Positions 12,863 to 22,954 of a DNA stretch of 64,000 bases are shown here, piece after piece (position 1 is the first letter of the stretch; each line of letters begins with the position of its first letter). The notes beneath the pieces were generated by a model. It saw only the letters and a program-made list of their open reading frames with translations. It ran no database searches and was not told where the DNA came from. The translations under genes were made by a program, and so were the position numbers. This DNA is from Pochonia chlamydosporia 170 (taxonomy: Eukaryota > Ascomycota > Sordariomycetes > Hypocreales > Clavicipitaceae). The stretch is from assembly GCF_001653235.2 (NCBI RefSeq), contig NC_035790.1:2170001-2234000 (forward strand). The letters run 5' to 3'.

Positions 12863-13927
12863 ATGGAATGCAAAACGCCGAGATTGTCTGCGGATACAGA
12901 CGGTGATCTTAAGGCAGATCATGGTCGGTTTGTTCGCCGATGGGGCCTTGATCCATCAAAGCTTCCATCATCATCTGCACCCTCAAGTGAACTTATCCCA
13001 CTACTTACGACCGTATGGACAGAGGCCATCTATTTCATCAGCAAGGTGCACCTGGAGGAGTCTTCAAACAAAACGTCACCATGGCAATCCAAGGGCGTCA
13101 AAACATTTCCCCACTCCAATACCCCAGTGAAGATGTATGAGCGTGTCATAACGACAAAGGAGCTGGCCAAGGTTATCCACGACCACAAGCTTGATGACGT
13201 GAAAGAGAGCGACATGGAGCCGGAAACTTGGAGTCTGCGGCGTAGCGTCCACGCCAATGCAGCATCAGCAGGAACTGCCGATTGGAATGAATGGGTTCGA
13301 TGCTTCAAGAAAAATCACGCCGAGGCGGAGAAGGAATACACTGCGACTGTCTTGAATACTACACTAATGAAGAATTGGAATTGCAAAGGTATCAAGATTC
13401 AAGTTGCCGGTCGGACTTGGGTCGACTGGACCATGAAGTGGGAGGAGTCTGTTCATAAGCTTCCCTTCCCGCTGAAGAAACGCGTCTTTCCCGTTCTGCA
13501 GCTGACGGCCATGACTGACGACAAGCGCGAGTTTCTCGTTGTCCAAATTGCTGTGAAGGACAAGGACGCGACACCTCGAAATCGTGGTGCCGTCTTGGGG
13601 GCGTATACGAGCGTGGAGAGATTTCGTCAAACAGAGGGTGAGGTTGAATGGATCATGGGCACGGTTTCGGATGCGGCTGGCATTCTGCCTCGATGGGTGC
13701 AAAAAAGAGCGGTGCCGGCTCAAATTGCAAAGGACGTTGAAATGTTTTTGACTTGGATGACAGAGGAGAGAAAGAGAATTGTTGGGACTGATAAGGACAC
13801 GTCGACAGCTGCCAATGATTCCAGGACAACTTCAAGAACGACGTCTCGAGTAAACTCTTCTCAGACAACCGCAACCACCACGACGAGCGGCGTAGTGCCT
13901 GCGCCGAAACCAAGTGCGAATGAGTGA
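12863..13927 (+). CDS. DUF3074 (START-like) domain protein
   Basis: A single exon gives 354 residues from the ATG at 12863. The central part carries signatures I associate with the fungal DUF3074 family: WSLRRSVH, GTADWNEWVRCFKKNHAEAEKEYT, HKLPFPLKKRVFPVLQLTA, a FLVVQIAV strand and EWIMGTVSDAAGILPRWVQK followed by a terminal amphipathic helix. These proteins are predicted START-like (lipid-binding helix-grip) folds of unknown ligand. The C-terminus (about 305-354) is a Thr/Ser-rich disordered tail with repeated SRTTSR. No signal peptide or membrane segment is present. Its closest neighbour downstream is an orphan coiled-coil gene on the same strand, 290 bp away; a shared role is only a guess. 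Confidence 0.8.
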   Translation: MECKTPRLSADTDGDLKADHGRFVRRWGLDPSKLPSSSAPSSELIPLLTTVWTEAIYFISKVHLEESSNKTSPWQSKGVKTFPHSNTPVKMYERVITTKELAKVIHDHKLDDVKESDMEPETWSLRRSVHANAASAGTADWNEWVRCFKKNHAEAEKEYTATVLNTTLMKNWNCKGIKIQVAGRTWVDWTMKWEESVHKLPFPLKKRVFPVLQLTAMTDDKREFLVVQIAVKDKDATPRNRGAVLGAYTSVERFRQTEGEVEWIMGTVSDAAGILPRWVQKRAVPAQIAKDVEMFLTWMTEERKRIVGTDKDTSTAANDSRTTSRTTSRVNSSQTTATTTTSGVVPAPKPSANE

Positions 13928-14217
13928 GTGATTGGGGTGGTGTGAGGTGTAACAGCAGCGGCTTTTGTGGTATTCATTTTGCGTTGGTACTTGTACAGCA
14001 TGTACATTATTGATATCCCCCAAGCGAACATGAAGTTTTATGCAATTGCAACTGTGGCCTTTCATGAAATTGTGCGAGTGATGACAAGCGAATATCTAGA
14101 ACGAGGAAGGTGCTCGTGGATTTGACTGTCTCGTCTGCTCTTGCCAGACGAAATGCGGTACCCAAAAATTGACCAATATCGCAGCAAGCCATCTTCATTG
14201 CGCTGTCAACTCACAAA

Positions 14218-15258
14218 ATGGCAAGTCAACTACTACGAAAGTCTGATATAGTATCAGTTGCCGGTATAGCATCAATTGTTCCGTCCAAAATGGTCAAGAA
14301 ACGTCGTCTCTCTGCTCCGGCAGGACCATCCCCTTCACCTCCAGGCGCAGCTGTTTCTAGCTCCGAAACAACTACAACAGACACTCCATCTCCTCCAACG
14401 TCCTCAAGTACATCTATCGATGCAAAACTATTCGAACGGGCCGAGAAGCTCGCACGCATGACTATGGAGCTCAAAATCCACAAGGTCATGATGCAAACAA
14501 ACGATCTAGCTCGCGGGTACCAAGAACTAACTCGCAAGATGGAATCCAACGAATCTTTCCACAAACAGCACCAAGAACGCATGGAGAAGATTCGAAGCGA
14601 CATTCTATCTACCAAGGAGAATTTACAAAAGCATCTGCAGTCTACGGCAGGAGATGGACTCGACTTAAGGGAGTATCAGAAGGAGGTCGTTGCGGTCAAG
14701 AGTTCCATGAGCGACGTTAGAACCCTTGTGGACGAACTGGTTGACAAGGTCGATCAGCTGCCGACTTTGGCGGAAGCGAAAGCCGTTTTGGCGGGCGTGA
14801 CTGCCCAGAGGGAGGCGTGTGAAGCAGCTGCCGCGGTTTGTGAGGACCACACGGCGCTACGAACCGGTCAGTTTACACTCGATTTTTATGATGTGGTGTT
14901 AACTAGTCTAGAATTCTGTCACAAGTCCATACAGACGCGCATTCAGGAGACTATCAAGTCTACGCGTCGGTGGCACCACGATCACAAGTCGACGACGCTG
15001 GATGACGGGAAGTTCACGGCGAATTATCTGAAGAAGCAATCTAAGCGGGATCCGCGTATGGCTGTGTATATACAAAAGGCGTTGCATAGGCGGATTAGGC
15101 GGCGGGGAAGGGCGTCTACGCCGGAGCCGCGGTCGCTGGAGGAGTTTTGTAGGGATGTTAGTTGGGAGGATGTTACGAGGACGGTGGAGGATGTACTTGT
15201 GAGGCGGGTGGAGGCTACGGTGCGGTCGTTGAGTCAGAGTTCAAGAGAGTTGCCGTGA
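14218..15258 (+). CDS. Orphan coiled-coil protein
   Basis: A single exon gives 346 residues from the ATG at 14218 (acaaaATGgc). An alternative in-frame Met lies at 14290, before KKRRLSAPAG, a possible nuclear localisation signal. The first 75 residues are Ser/Thr/Pro-rich. Residues about 80-200 are rich in Glu, Lys, Gln and Met with heptad-like spacing (LARMTMELKIHKVMMQ, then MEKIRSDILSTKENLQKHL), indicating a coiled coil. The C-terminal third is basic, with HRRIRRRGRAS. Codon choice shifts toward GG-rich third positions in the last 250 bases, which is common at fungal gene ends. I do not recognise a family. It could be a nuclear or cytoskeletal scaffold protein. Confidence 0.72.
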   Translation: MASQLLRKSDIVSVAGIASIVPSKMVKKRRLSAPAGPSPSPPGAAVSSSETTTTDTPSPPTSSSTSIDAKLFERAEKLARMTMELKIHKVMMQTNDLARGYQELTRKMESNESFHKQHQERMEKIRSDILSTKENLQKHLQSTAGDGLDLREYQKEVVAVKSSMSDVRTLVDELVDKVDQLPTLAEAKAVLAGVTAQREACEAAAAVCEDHTALRTGQFTLDFYDVVLTSLEFCHKSIQTRIQETIKSTRRWHHDHKSTTLDDGKFTANYLKKQSKRDPRMAVYIQKALHRRIRRRGRASTPEPRSLEEFCRDVSWEDVTRTVEDVLVRRVEATVRSLSQSSRELP

Positions 15259-15639
15259 TGGTTGGGGTTGTGCGACGTGGGCTGTTGAGTGTTGTATCAA
15301 TAGAAGGCTTCTAAGGCGTGTCATGCAAATTAATGACCGTCTTTACTGTGGTGTTGTAGCAGTAGCTAGACTGTGTCGTGTTATGGAACGCAGCAGCCTC
15401 GGGCAATGACTGCAATATCGAGAGCGAGCTGTGCTGTGAAGTCATCTGTCAATCACGGAGCTAAGTTCGTCATGCAAACATCGTCAAGGGTGCTCATGAA
15501 TAAAAGAATCTGATAATATAGGCTGCCTATGGGAGATACCTATGATGTATGAAGCAATCCCTCCGGTCCCAACGCCAGTGCCGTCCTGAATGCCACCAAC
15601 GCCAGAAAGAAAAAGCCAAGCGACCGTCACCCACTGCCC
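15259..15639. other. Convergent intergenic region
   Basis: These 381 bp separate the 3' ends of the coiled-coil gene and TAF7. They should hold both polyadenylation regions. No other feature is seen. Confidence 0.4.
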
Positions 15640-17154
15640 TTAATCAACCTCAATACCGATCGAGCCCTTCTTCAACTCAAGCTCCGACTTCAACTGCTTG
15701 ATCTGAGTCTCCAATCTGATTCGGAGAATCTTGTTCTGTGTCTTTTCGAGGTCCGCAATCCGTCTGGCAAGCTGCTTCTCCATATCGTGAATGATATCCC
15801 TTACACCTTGCTCTTCGTCTCGCTGAGCACGCTGATCTTCATCCAGATCATCGTCATCATCGTCGTCATCATCATCATCGTCATCTTCATCCTCTTCTGA
15901 CTCGCCATTCTCAATGCTTTCCTGAATACCTGGTGCGGGCGTCTCAACCTGCATGGTCATGGGAGTGGTCATGTCCACACCTGTGCCGGGCGTCTCAGCC
16001 ATCAAGTCGTCTGCAAACGCAGCTTCCAAATCAGCCTCGAGATCGTTGTCATCGCCAAAGATCTCGCCGTCCTGCGTGTTGCCAAAGTAGCCCATTGAAT
16101 CGTCTATTTCGCCCTCGGCGTCTTCGTCTGCGCCCAGGTCCACGTCCTCGTCCTGGCGGTCGTCTACCCATTCCCATTTCGTGGAGCCGGCCTTAGCATC
16201 CTCCATGAGCAGTCGTTCGACTTCGGCTTCCTTGTCTTCAATTTCCTTGCGGCTGATGGTCTTTGCAAATCGGCGGTTGACGCAATCGTGCATGGGGGGT
16301 GTGATGCCATGCGGCCATTTGAAGTTGGTGTCGATCATGGTCGGGAGAGGTGCTCGCTTGGCTTCTTCGTCGTTCTTCACTGGCTGGAAGACCAGCAGCA
16401 TTTGGCATATGTCTGCGGCTTTCATGAAGGACTTGCGATCCCAGGTCTTCATGGCTTCGGTGATGGTTGGTAGGTCTACCATGACGGCTGCAAACGGTTG
16501 ACCCTTGACAGTGACTACGGCGCGTCGTGATTCTTCGTCAAAGAACTTCATGATAATGTCTGCGCCGCCTTGGCCTCGAGGGATGCCCATCTTGCCATTC
16601 TCCATACACCAGCGCACGTAGTCGCAGTGCTCACCGGGTAACATTCTCAAGACGAACTGCTCCTCGATCGCTGGATCAAGCTCGCGATCACTCGCTTCGG
16701 AATCGTACCCGTCGCCCGGGGGGTGGACCGGCGGACGTCCTCGCGGCTTCAACACTACCTGGGTGTGAGCCGACTTGACGCCTGGCCGAATCTTTATCTT
16801 GGTGGCCTGGCTAGCGGCCGTTTGCGACAACGGCAAGTCCTCGTCATCGTCGTGCGGTCGTTTCCTGCTCTCGACGAGCTTCTGGCTCGGCTTGGTCTGG
16901 CGACCGGCTTTCGTTTTCGCGGGGACTTGGTCGGTGGCGGGTGTTGGAGGTTGCGAGGAGGTGAGTTTCAGCTTCACCTTGCGAGGGCCATCGCTTGGAG
17001 TCGCGGACGCGGGAAAAGCAGACGGCGCAGTTGCTGACGTTGCAGAAGCTGCTGCGGCTGCGTCACCTACAAATGACGCAGATCGACTGACGTTGATCTT
17101 TAACTTAGGCTTTGGTGTGTCTGTGGTCGCACCGCCCGGATCTGGGGTAGCCAT
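15640..17154 (-). CDS. TAF7: TFIID subunit TAF7 (TAFII55 family)
   Basis: One exon gives 504 residues from the ATG at 17154. TAF7 is a TFIID subunit that binds TAF1 in the nucleus. Residues 1-150 are Ala/Pro/Lys-rich and disordered. The TAFII55 N-terminal domain occupies about 160-310, with EEQFVLRMLPGEHCDYVRW, RRAVVTVKGQPFAAVMVDLP, TITEAMKTWDRKSFMKAADI and the typical PHGITPPMHDCVNRRF. After it come a WEWVDDRQ acidic stretch and a long Asp/Glu tract. The latter includes about a dozen consecutive Asp encoded by a GAT/GAC repeat at about 15855-15885. The protein ends in a coiled coil (DMEKQLARRIADLEKTQNKI). The Asp repeat is a plausible length-variable site. Confidence 0.93.
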   Translation of the reverse strand: MATPDPGGATTDTPKPKLKINVSRSASFVGDAAAAASATSATAPSAFPASATPSDGPRKVKLKLTSSQPPTPATDQVPAKTKAGRQTKPSQKLVESRKRPHDDDEDLPLSQTAASQATKIKIRPGVKSAHTQVVLKPRGRPPVHPPGDGYDSEASDRELDPAIEEQFVLRMLPGEHCDYVRWCMENGKMGIPRGQGGADIIMKFFDEESRRAVVTVKGQPFAAVMVDLPTITEAMKTWDRKSFMKAADICQMLLVFQPVKNDEEAKRAPLPTMIDTNFKWPHGITPPMHDCVNRRFAKTISRKEIEDKEAEVERLLMEDAKAGSTKWEWVDDRQDEDVDLGADEDAEGEIDDSMGYFGNTQDGEIFGDDNDLEADLEAAFADDLMAETPGTGVDMTTPMTMQVETPAPGIQESIENGESEEDEDDDDDDDDDDDDDLDEDQRAQRDEEQGVRDIIHDMEKQLARRIADLEKTQNKILRIRLETQIKQLKSELELKKGSIGIEVD

Positions 17155-17892
17155 GGTGCGGGCTGAGGTGATGAATTGACGATGAGGACGTGAGGTGAAG
17201 TTGGCGGTTTGATGTTTGAGGACTGGTACTAAGTTAGGTATGGGCTGGAAATGCTCCTGCGGCTCAGTGTGGGTCCTGCAAGCGGCAAGTCACTCACTGG
17301 CCACCGCAACCTTCCCGCGCCACAACTGACATCGACATGTTTAAATGCACCTTCAACTTCAAAGGACGATTTTATGGGGTCATGGTGCTTATTTCACGTC
17401 TCTGACGGGAGATCTGCTCCCTAGGTATATGATGCTATGGTGGAGTTATCGCCGCGTTTGTATAAAAATCTGCTGCCGTTCCTCCCAACATGTACATTTC
17501 TCAGCAAGTTGAACAGCACCTGATGGCTGGTTTTGACATTTTCAGTCTCCAAATTGGTTGTTCACATGTTGTGTACCAAGCCGTTCAATCCGGAACCAGT
17601 TGCATAGATTCTAGGCATCCTATCCTACATACCAACGAATACCAACGAGTGTCCCATATAAAATAAATCAAGAAAGAAACGAATCTGAGGTATCATTTTG
17701 CTAAAGATGCCATGCTAACCCACTAAACGCCAACCAATGCCGCAGTGCTGTGTGCGCCAATAATGAAATGAAAATAGCTGTCGTCGCACTGATCAAGGTG
17801 TTTGATATCCGATGAGCACGCATAGCTGGAAGCCTGCCAGTTCAGCTATAAGCCTGCTTCAGGTAAGCTTTTCTCCTTTCTCCGTCACAAAC
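17155..17892. other. Intergenic region upstream of TAF7
   Basis: About 0.74 kb lies between the TAF7 start and the 3' end of the glycosyltransferase-like gene (both minus strand). No coding frame or repeat is supported. Confidence 0.4.
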
Positions 17893-19707
17893 TCAGTCCC
17901 ATGTGAGTCCACCCCATCCGTACCCTCCATCCACATTCAGCCAGTCTTCGCGGTCCATGGCTCGCTCCCAGCCCATCATGACTGCCAGCAACCGACAGCC
18001 CATGGCACTGACAGCACATACAACCTTGTCACTTGCTCCAGACAGGACCGCCATATCCATCATGTACGCCCGCCCAACCAAATTCCGGAGCCTCAGCATC
18101 TCTTCGGTGGGTGCCTCTGCTGTAGCTTCCTCAGCGGCGTTGTGCTTCGGCTTTCCGCCAAAGTTCCAAAACATGGGGGCAAAGAAGCCACCTTCCCATC
18201 CAAATGCCTCTTCCTCGAAAGCGTGGAGGTATTGTGGATTCTTCTGGGATCCTTGGATAAGATCCTTGGTAGCAAGTCGAATATGCTCTTGAGCCAGATG
18301 GGCATCGGCGAATTCTGATTCTTCATGAACCATTGGGTCATCTGAGGCAATAATTCGAACCGCGTGATACTGCTCGGGCTTCACATTGCTTTTGTTGTAA
18401 TGAGTCTCCACAAGGTTGTGTGCATAGCTGGCAAACACCTCGGCAGGAATATAAGTGTCTCGATATTGGTATTCATAGGGATGCCTGTCCCCGTGTCGGA
18501 TGTGAAGCCCAATTACGGGGGAGTCCACGGGGTCCTTCTCATTAGATTTAGCTTGAGCTTTGAGATATTGGATCCGTTTCTCAACATAGGCTTGGTCGTC
18601 CGCGGAGAGTTTAAAAAGCGCTTTGTATCCGGTGTGCGCGAGTTCGAAGAGATCCCTCGCCCCAAGATCAGAGCCACGCTGTCGTTGATGCTTGGCAAGG
18701 AGTGCGGGAAACACGTCCTTGGTTGTTACACTTGAAATCACTAAATGTCGCGTTTGTGCCGGACATGGCAACATCTGATGCCGAGGCGGTGGCCGGCAAT
18801 CAGGAACTGGTGGCGCCTGAAAAAGGTCGGTGTAAGCACCATATGCCCAGCGAGAATCATCAATGAAAAATGCTCTTCCTTGTTCTTTAGCCAAAGCATA
18901 CAGCGTCCACAAAGTCATGACTGCCTCGCCAAGCCCAGCATTTGGGCTTTCCAACACATAAGTCAGTGACTTCCCGCAAAAGGGTTTGCCAGACATGGAT
19001 TCAAAGCTCAACCCAGAAAAATGTCCAGAATGTTTGGGCGGTTGGCCCTTGGGAATGATTGAAAGCAGTCCGGTTTTCTCGGCCTCATGAACGTCGACAA
19101 AGTAGTCGTCTGGTCGGTCGTATGATAACGAGATCTTGTCAGACAGTGGCGTCTTGTGGTGAAGATCTCTTGCTCGAGCCGATACTTCCCGACAAAGGCC
19201 ATTCATGCTTGAATACTCCTTTATTGACAACGGGAACTCATAGTTTCGTGGAATAGAAACGGTCCATTTCGATCGTTTTTTGGAATCCTGAACGACAATT
19301 GGGGTGGGAAAGTCTGGAAAACTATCCTGTCCCACCATCTCATACTGGGGGTCGGTGAAATACGGCAACGCAATCTGTATTACATTGCGATGTCGAAAAG
19401 CAAAAGCAAACAAGTAGAAGCCTACCAGTAGCGTAACAAAGTAGAAAAATCCCCTGATAACTCGGCTGGGTCGATGCTTGAATAACAACTCGGATGTAGA
19501 CCTCTTCCTTCTTGGTACGAGAGCAGGGAGGCTAGGTGAAGGGGGCGGTGAGAAAAGAAGGTGATTAAAATTCAACCTGGAAGAGGTCGAAGAAAGTGTG
19601 GCAGCACTGCGATCATTATATGAGGCGGTACGGCGTAAATTAATGCGCGGCGGCGCAACCATGACCTTGCCGTGTGTAGGCTGTGATACTTCGATTCGAG
19701 GCGCCAT
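17893..19707 (-). CDS. Type II membrane protein with fucosyltransferase-like C-terminal domain
   Basis: One exon gives 604 residues from the ATG at 19707. The frame is open 45 bp further, but only from a TTG, so the ATG in good context (ataATGgc) was chosen. A cytosolic Arg/Ser-rich tail of about 84 residues precedes a single membrane segment (IRGFFYFVTLLVGFYLFAFAF, about 85-104), the topology of a Golgi glycosyltransferase. The lumenal part contains SPNAGLGEAVMTLWTLYALA and VIGLHIRHGDRH. The latter resembles the GDP-sugar binding H-x-R motif of alpha-1,6-fucosyltransferases (GT23) and related O-fucosyltransferases. On that basis it may transfer a sugar to glycans in the Golgi. Donor and acceptor are unknown, and the assignment to GT23 is tentative. 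Confidence 0.75.
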   Translation of the reverse strand: MAPRIEVSQPTHGKVMVAPPRINLRRTASYNDRSAATLSSTSSRLNFNHLLFSPPPSPSLPALVPRRKRSTSELLFKHRPSRVIRGFFYFVTLLVGFYLFAFAFRHRNVIQIALPYFTDPQYEMVGQDSFPDFPTPIVVQDSKKRSKWTVSIPRNYEFPLSIKEYSSMNGLCREVSARARDLHHKTPLSDKISLSYDRPDDYFVDVHEAEKTGLLSIIPKGQPPKHSGHFSGLSFESMSGKPFCGKSLTYVLESPNAGLGEAVMTLWTLYALAKEQGRAFFIDDSRWAYGAYTDLFQAPPVPDCRPPPRHQMLPCPAQTRHLVISSVTTKDVFPALLAKHQRQRGSDLGARDLFELAHTGYKALFKLSADDQAYVEKRIQYLKAQAKSNEKDPVDSPVIGLHIRHGDRHPYEYQYRDTYIPAEVFASYAHNLVETHYNKSNVKPEQYHAVRIIASDDPMVHEESEFADAHLAQEHIRLATKDLIQGSQKNPQYLHAFEEEAFGWEGGFFAPMFWNFGGKPKHNAAEEATAEAPTEEMLRLRNLVGRAYMMDMAVLSGASDKVVCAVSAMGCRLLAVMMGWERAMDREDWLNVDGGYGWGGLTWD

Positions 19708-22700
19708 TATGTTGGCAATGATGGTGATCAGAGCTTTGCGCTCAAATGCCAATGAAATTCATACGTTGTAAGGTTCAGAGTGCAAGCACATGGAAAAAAT
19801 TGAGTCTTGGAAAAAAAAAAAAAGGCAAAAAAAGTAAATGAGTGAAAATTCTGGAAATAGGCAGGAAATCGTAATAGAAAGGAATGTTATTGCCAGAATG
19901 CTGTGGCGTTGATGATGAGTGAAAGAAACGGTGTAGTCAAAGGTCGGGTGATCGGAGGAATGATAAAGCTGCTGCAGACCAACGGGCCAGACCACCCGTC
20001 TGGAAAGAAGGGGACGAGATGATCGGGTTTAGAAAGCCCCCCGCGTCATCAGGAAACGTGTGTTGAAAGGCGCTCTCCACTGTTGATGGCAAAATCAAGC
20101 AGGTTGGCGATGATCTTCATGGATTGTCTGGTCCGGGTCTGGCCAGGTTCAGAATGTTCTCCACGAAAAAGTTGAGCTAGGACGACAACCCTCGGAGAAG
20201 ACGGTAGGCTGGGTGTTACCGCTCGACGGTGTATTGAAAAGAATTGAAAAGGGCAAGAAAAAAGGATGAGAGAAAATAGGCCAAATATCTTCCTTTTGGT
20301 ACTCCGTAGATGGAGTCGAAATACGAGTAGCTGACACTCGCCCAGTTCGCAGGGCGAGTCTCTCAGCTCAACGTCTCTCTGAGGACACGACGAAAGTATT
20401 GGGCGAGAAGCGTCTCGAGTCGCGCCGATCAATGCCAGCAAAAATCCACGAATATGCCGATCCACCTGAAGAGTTTGTTCCTTTTGTCGCTTCTAAAGAA
20501 GCGTGGCTGGCTGTAGGAAAAGGGAGAATCTCCTTTTGAGAACCTCCTTTTGCACGGGGTATGGCCTGCCCAGTGGTGAAGAGGATATATTTCCCTGTCG
20601 CTGATGCCGAGGGCCAGCTCTGCTACTTCTGAACGGACAAGACGGAGTTATAAATTACCCAGGAGTTATCAAAAAGAGGAGCAAGAAAAATAGGCTGACC
20701 CTTGACGAGGCGCCTGCTGAGCAAGGCTCGGGTTGCTTTGGTCAACAAAGTTGGTCCAAGCAGGGAGCCAAAATGAAGCGGGTGCAAGAAGCATGAATGA
20801 GATCGAGGAGTTCAAGACGACCCACAGGGGTCAGGAAAAAAAGAGGCGCATGTAAATATGCAGGTTGAGCACCATGGAAATCATGCCGTTTGTGATGGGC
20901 TTACTGTCAACTTACTATTATTGTGTATTACCGTCCACCAGACTGCACCTATGTATCAAGCTGCGTTGCATAAACGACACGGCCCGAAGAGGAAGCCCAG
21001 AATGCCTCAAGGCTTCACCAACAAGATCGCTGGTGCCGCCAACTTAGATCACGTCCACGAATCACCATCATGATCGACGCCCAACAGATGGTTTCGGGTC
21101 GGAGGCGGCTTGTCATCGCTGGCAGTTGCCATGCCCCAACATTGTCACACGACGTGATTCTGTTATACATGTTGCGGGCAAACCATCACAATAGATACGC
21201 TGGTGCAACTCATCATGTCAGTCAGTGCTGAAGAGTCAAGAGAGACAGGACGAACAGACAAAGCGCGATCACTTGACCATACGAGCATCCGCATCCGCTT
21301 CAGAAATGGCGATGGGCAAGGCAAATATGTACCCCGGCCTGAGAAAAAAAACAAGGGTCAAGTGCAAAGACATGGATGGACCACACCGATGTCGAACAGA
21401 CAATGGGGCCAGATGCACAAGAGAACTGTCCTGCAAACCTGGCATGAATGATTTGATGGATTGTCTCTCTCTCTCTGTCGTCATGGCCTGTCATGGGCTG
21501 GTCATGGCCTCCCATCTCGGGTCCAGAAGTTGGGGCCAGGAACCAGGGTTCTCTTCAGGGGTGCTCCTTCCCCTCCAACCGGACCGCCCTGCGACTTGGG
21601 AAAGTGCGAAGATGAAACGCAGCGCCTGTAATGATTTGAAGTACAATCTCGCAAAGTACCTCCAGACCAGGAATTTCGACTGGGGGATACAATGATGTAA
21701 TGTACCCAGGGTCCCTGGCTCTTGCACAGTCTCCCTGGCTTGACCCCGCTTGAGGTGTTTCACAATGTGTACTGGGTCCTGGCTCTAGGCCGCAAGAACA
21801 TTTCCTCAACCGCTCAGTCTCTCGTGAGTGAGATCTTTGAGCTTTGCTCACCAGGCACAATTTTAGAATATGTTGTCCCGACATGTGATGAATAGGAGAA
21901 AACAAGCGGCTGCGCTCTCACACTCAGCGCCAGTTTTACGAATCTATTCATCAGATTCCACTTGTCGCAGCGCCACACCTTGGCAAAGAAGCCGCAGGCA
22001 GCTTCACAGTATCCTGATGCCTCGACCAGAATGAAACGGAAAGATGTCATGAAATCGGCGAGTCGAGGCAACGGTGGGAATCAGGTACTGTAATGCGCTT
22101 GCTGTATTCTGGCTTCTACGGCGTATCTCAAAGTTTTCTATTTCCAGTGCGGTTGAATGACATTTGACCTCATGACCTGCAGGTACACCACAGCCTTCGC
22201 ATGGGTTGGGTACACACCAGATGAGGTTGTAAGTGACAGTTCTCCGTACATAACTACAAATTCCGCTCTAGTCTAATTGTCAGGACCTCGTTTTGTGACA
22301 TTTCTCCGTATAAATACAATCATTCTGCGAAATCTTGTATGAGACATTGTATCAAAGAGCTAAAATACACTCACTTTAGCCGGCTGCTTTATCAGTTGCC
22401 AGCAGCTGCTCCGGTAATATAGCTTGCTCGGTTTACTCGAACCTTCAGCGACACATTTCATTCTCTCGGAAAACCCAGTAGTAGCTGATCTATACATACA
22501 ATGAGCTATCTGCTCCAACGCCGCCAGGCTGACTCTTCTTCCCTTGCTTAGGAATGATAGAGCCAAACCCTGTGTGGCCAACATCTACACCACCATATTC
22601 ATTACCTACTACTCGATCCTGATGACACGTCATTCATCTGCCATAAATCACGATGTTTGACTTCAGTCTCTCACAACCGTCTACAAGTGCCATTGCGAGC

Positions 22701-22954
22701 CAAAGCAACCTGCAGCTAGCTCTCAGCCGCACTAGGAGCCGTCAGCATGAGGCTAAATTGGGAACCAACGGCGAAAATGTGGGTTGACCATAACGCTGTG
22801 GATGCCTCTCCCGCGGTCGTTGATATCCTTTCCTGTCGAAACATCGATCTGTTCAAATGAAACTTCTGCGTCCGATTTTCATTATTACCCTTTAATGGAG
22901 CTCACGAACTCGTCGCTCATCTAGTTGAAGGCATAGCATTGCTGCACAGCCATA
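19708..22954. other. 3.2-kb intergenic region, no supported gene
   Basis: This lies between the divergent starts of the glycosyltransferase-like gene and the ubiquitin-like gene. Open frames up to about 156 codons overlap on both strands with no domain or bias. Visible items are a 13-A run at 19810-19822, the 9-mer TACTCCGTA at 20300-20308, and a short CT microsatellite near 21464-21476. The segment from 19708 to about 20500 is purine-rich on the plus strand and probably forms the pyrimidine-rich leader of the minus-strand gene. Confidence 0.4.

Noticed and set aside
19708..19752. N-terminal extension of the glycosyltransferase-like protein
   Set aside because: The frame opens from TTG there; the ATG at 19707 has a better context and no evidence supports a non-ATG start.
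21225..21695. 156-codon plus-strand frame in the 3.2-kb gap
   Set aside because: It overlaps several equally long frames, contains a CT microsatellite and shows no family resemblance.
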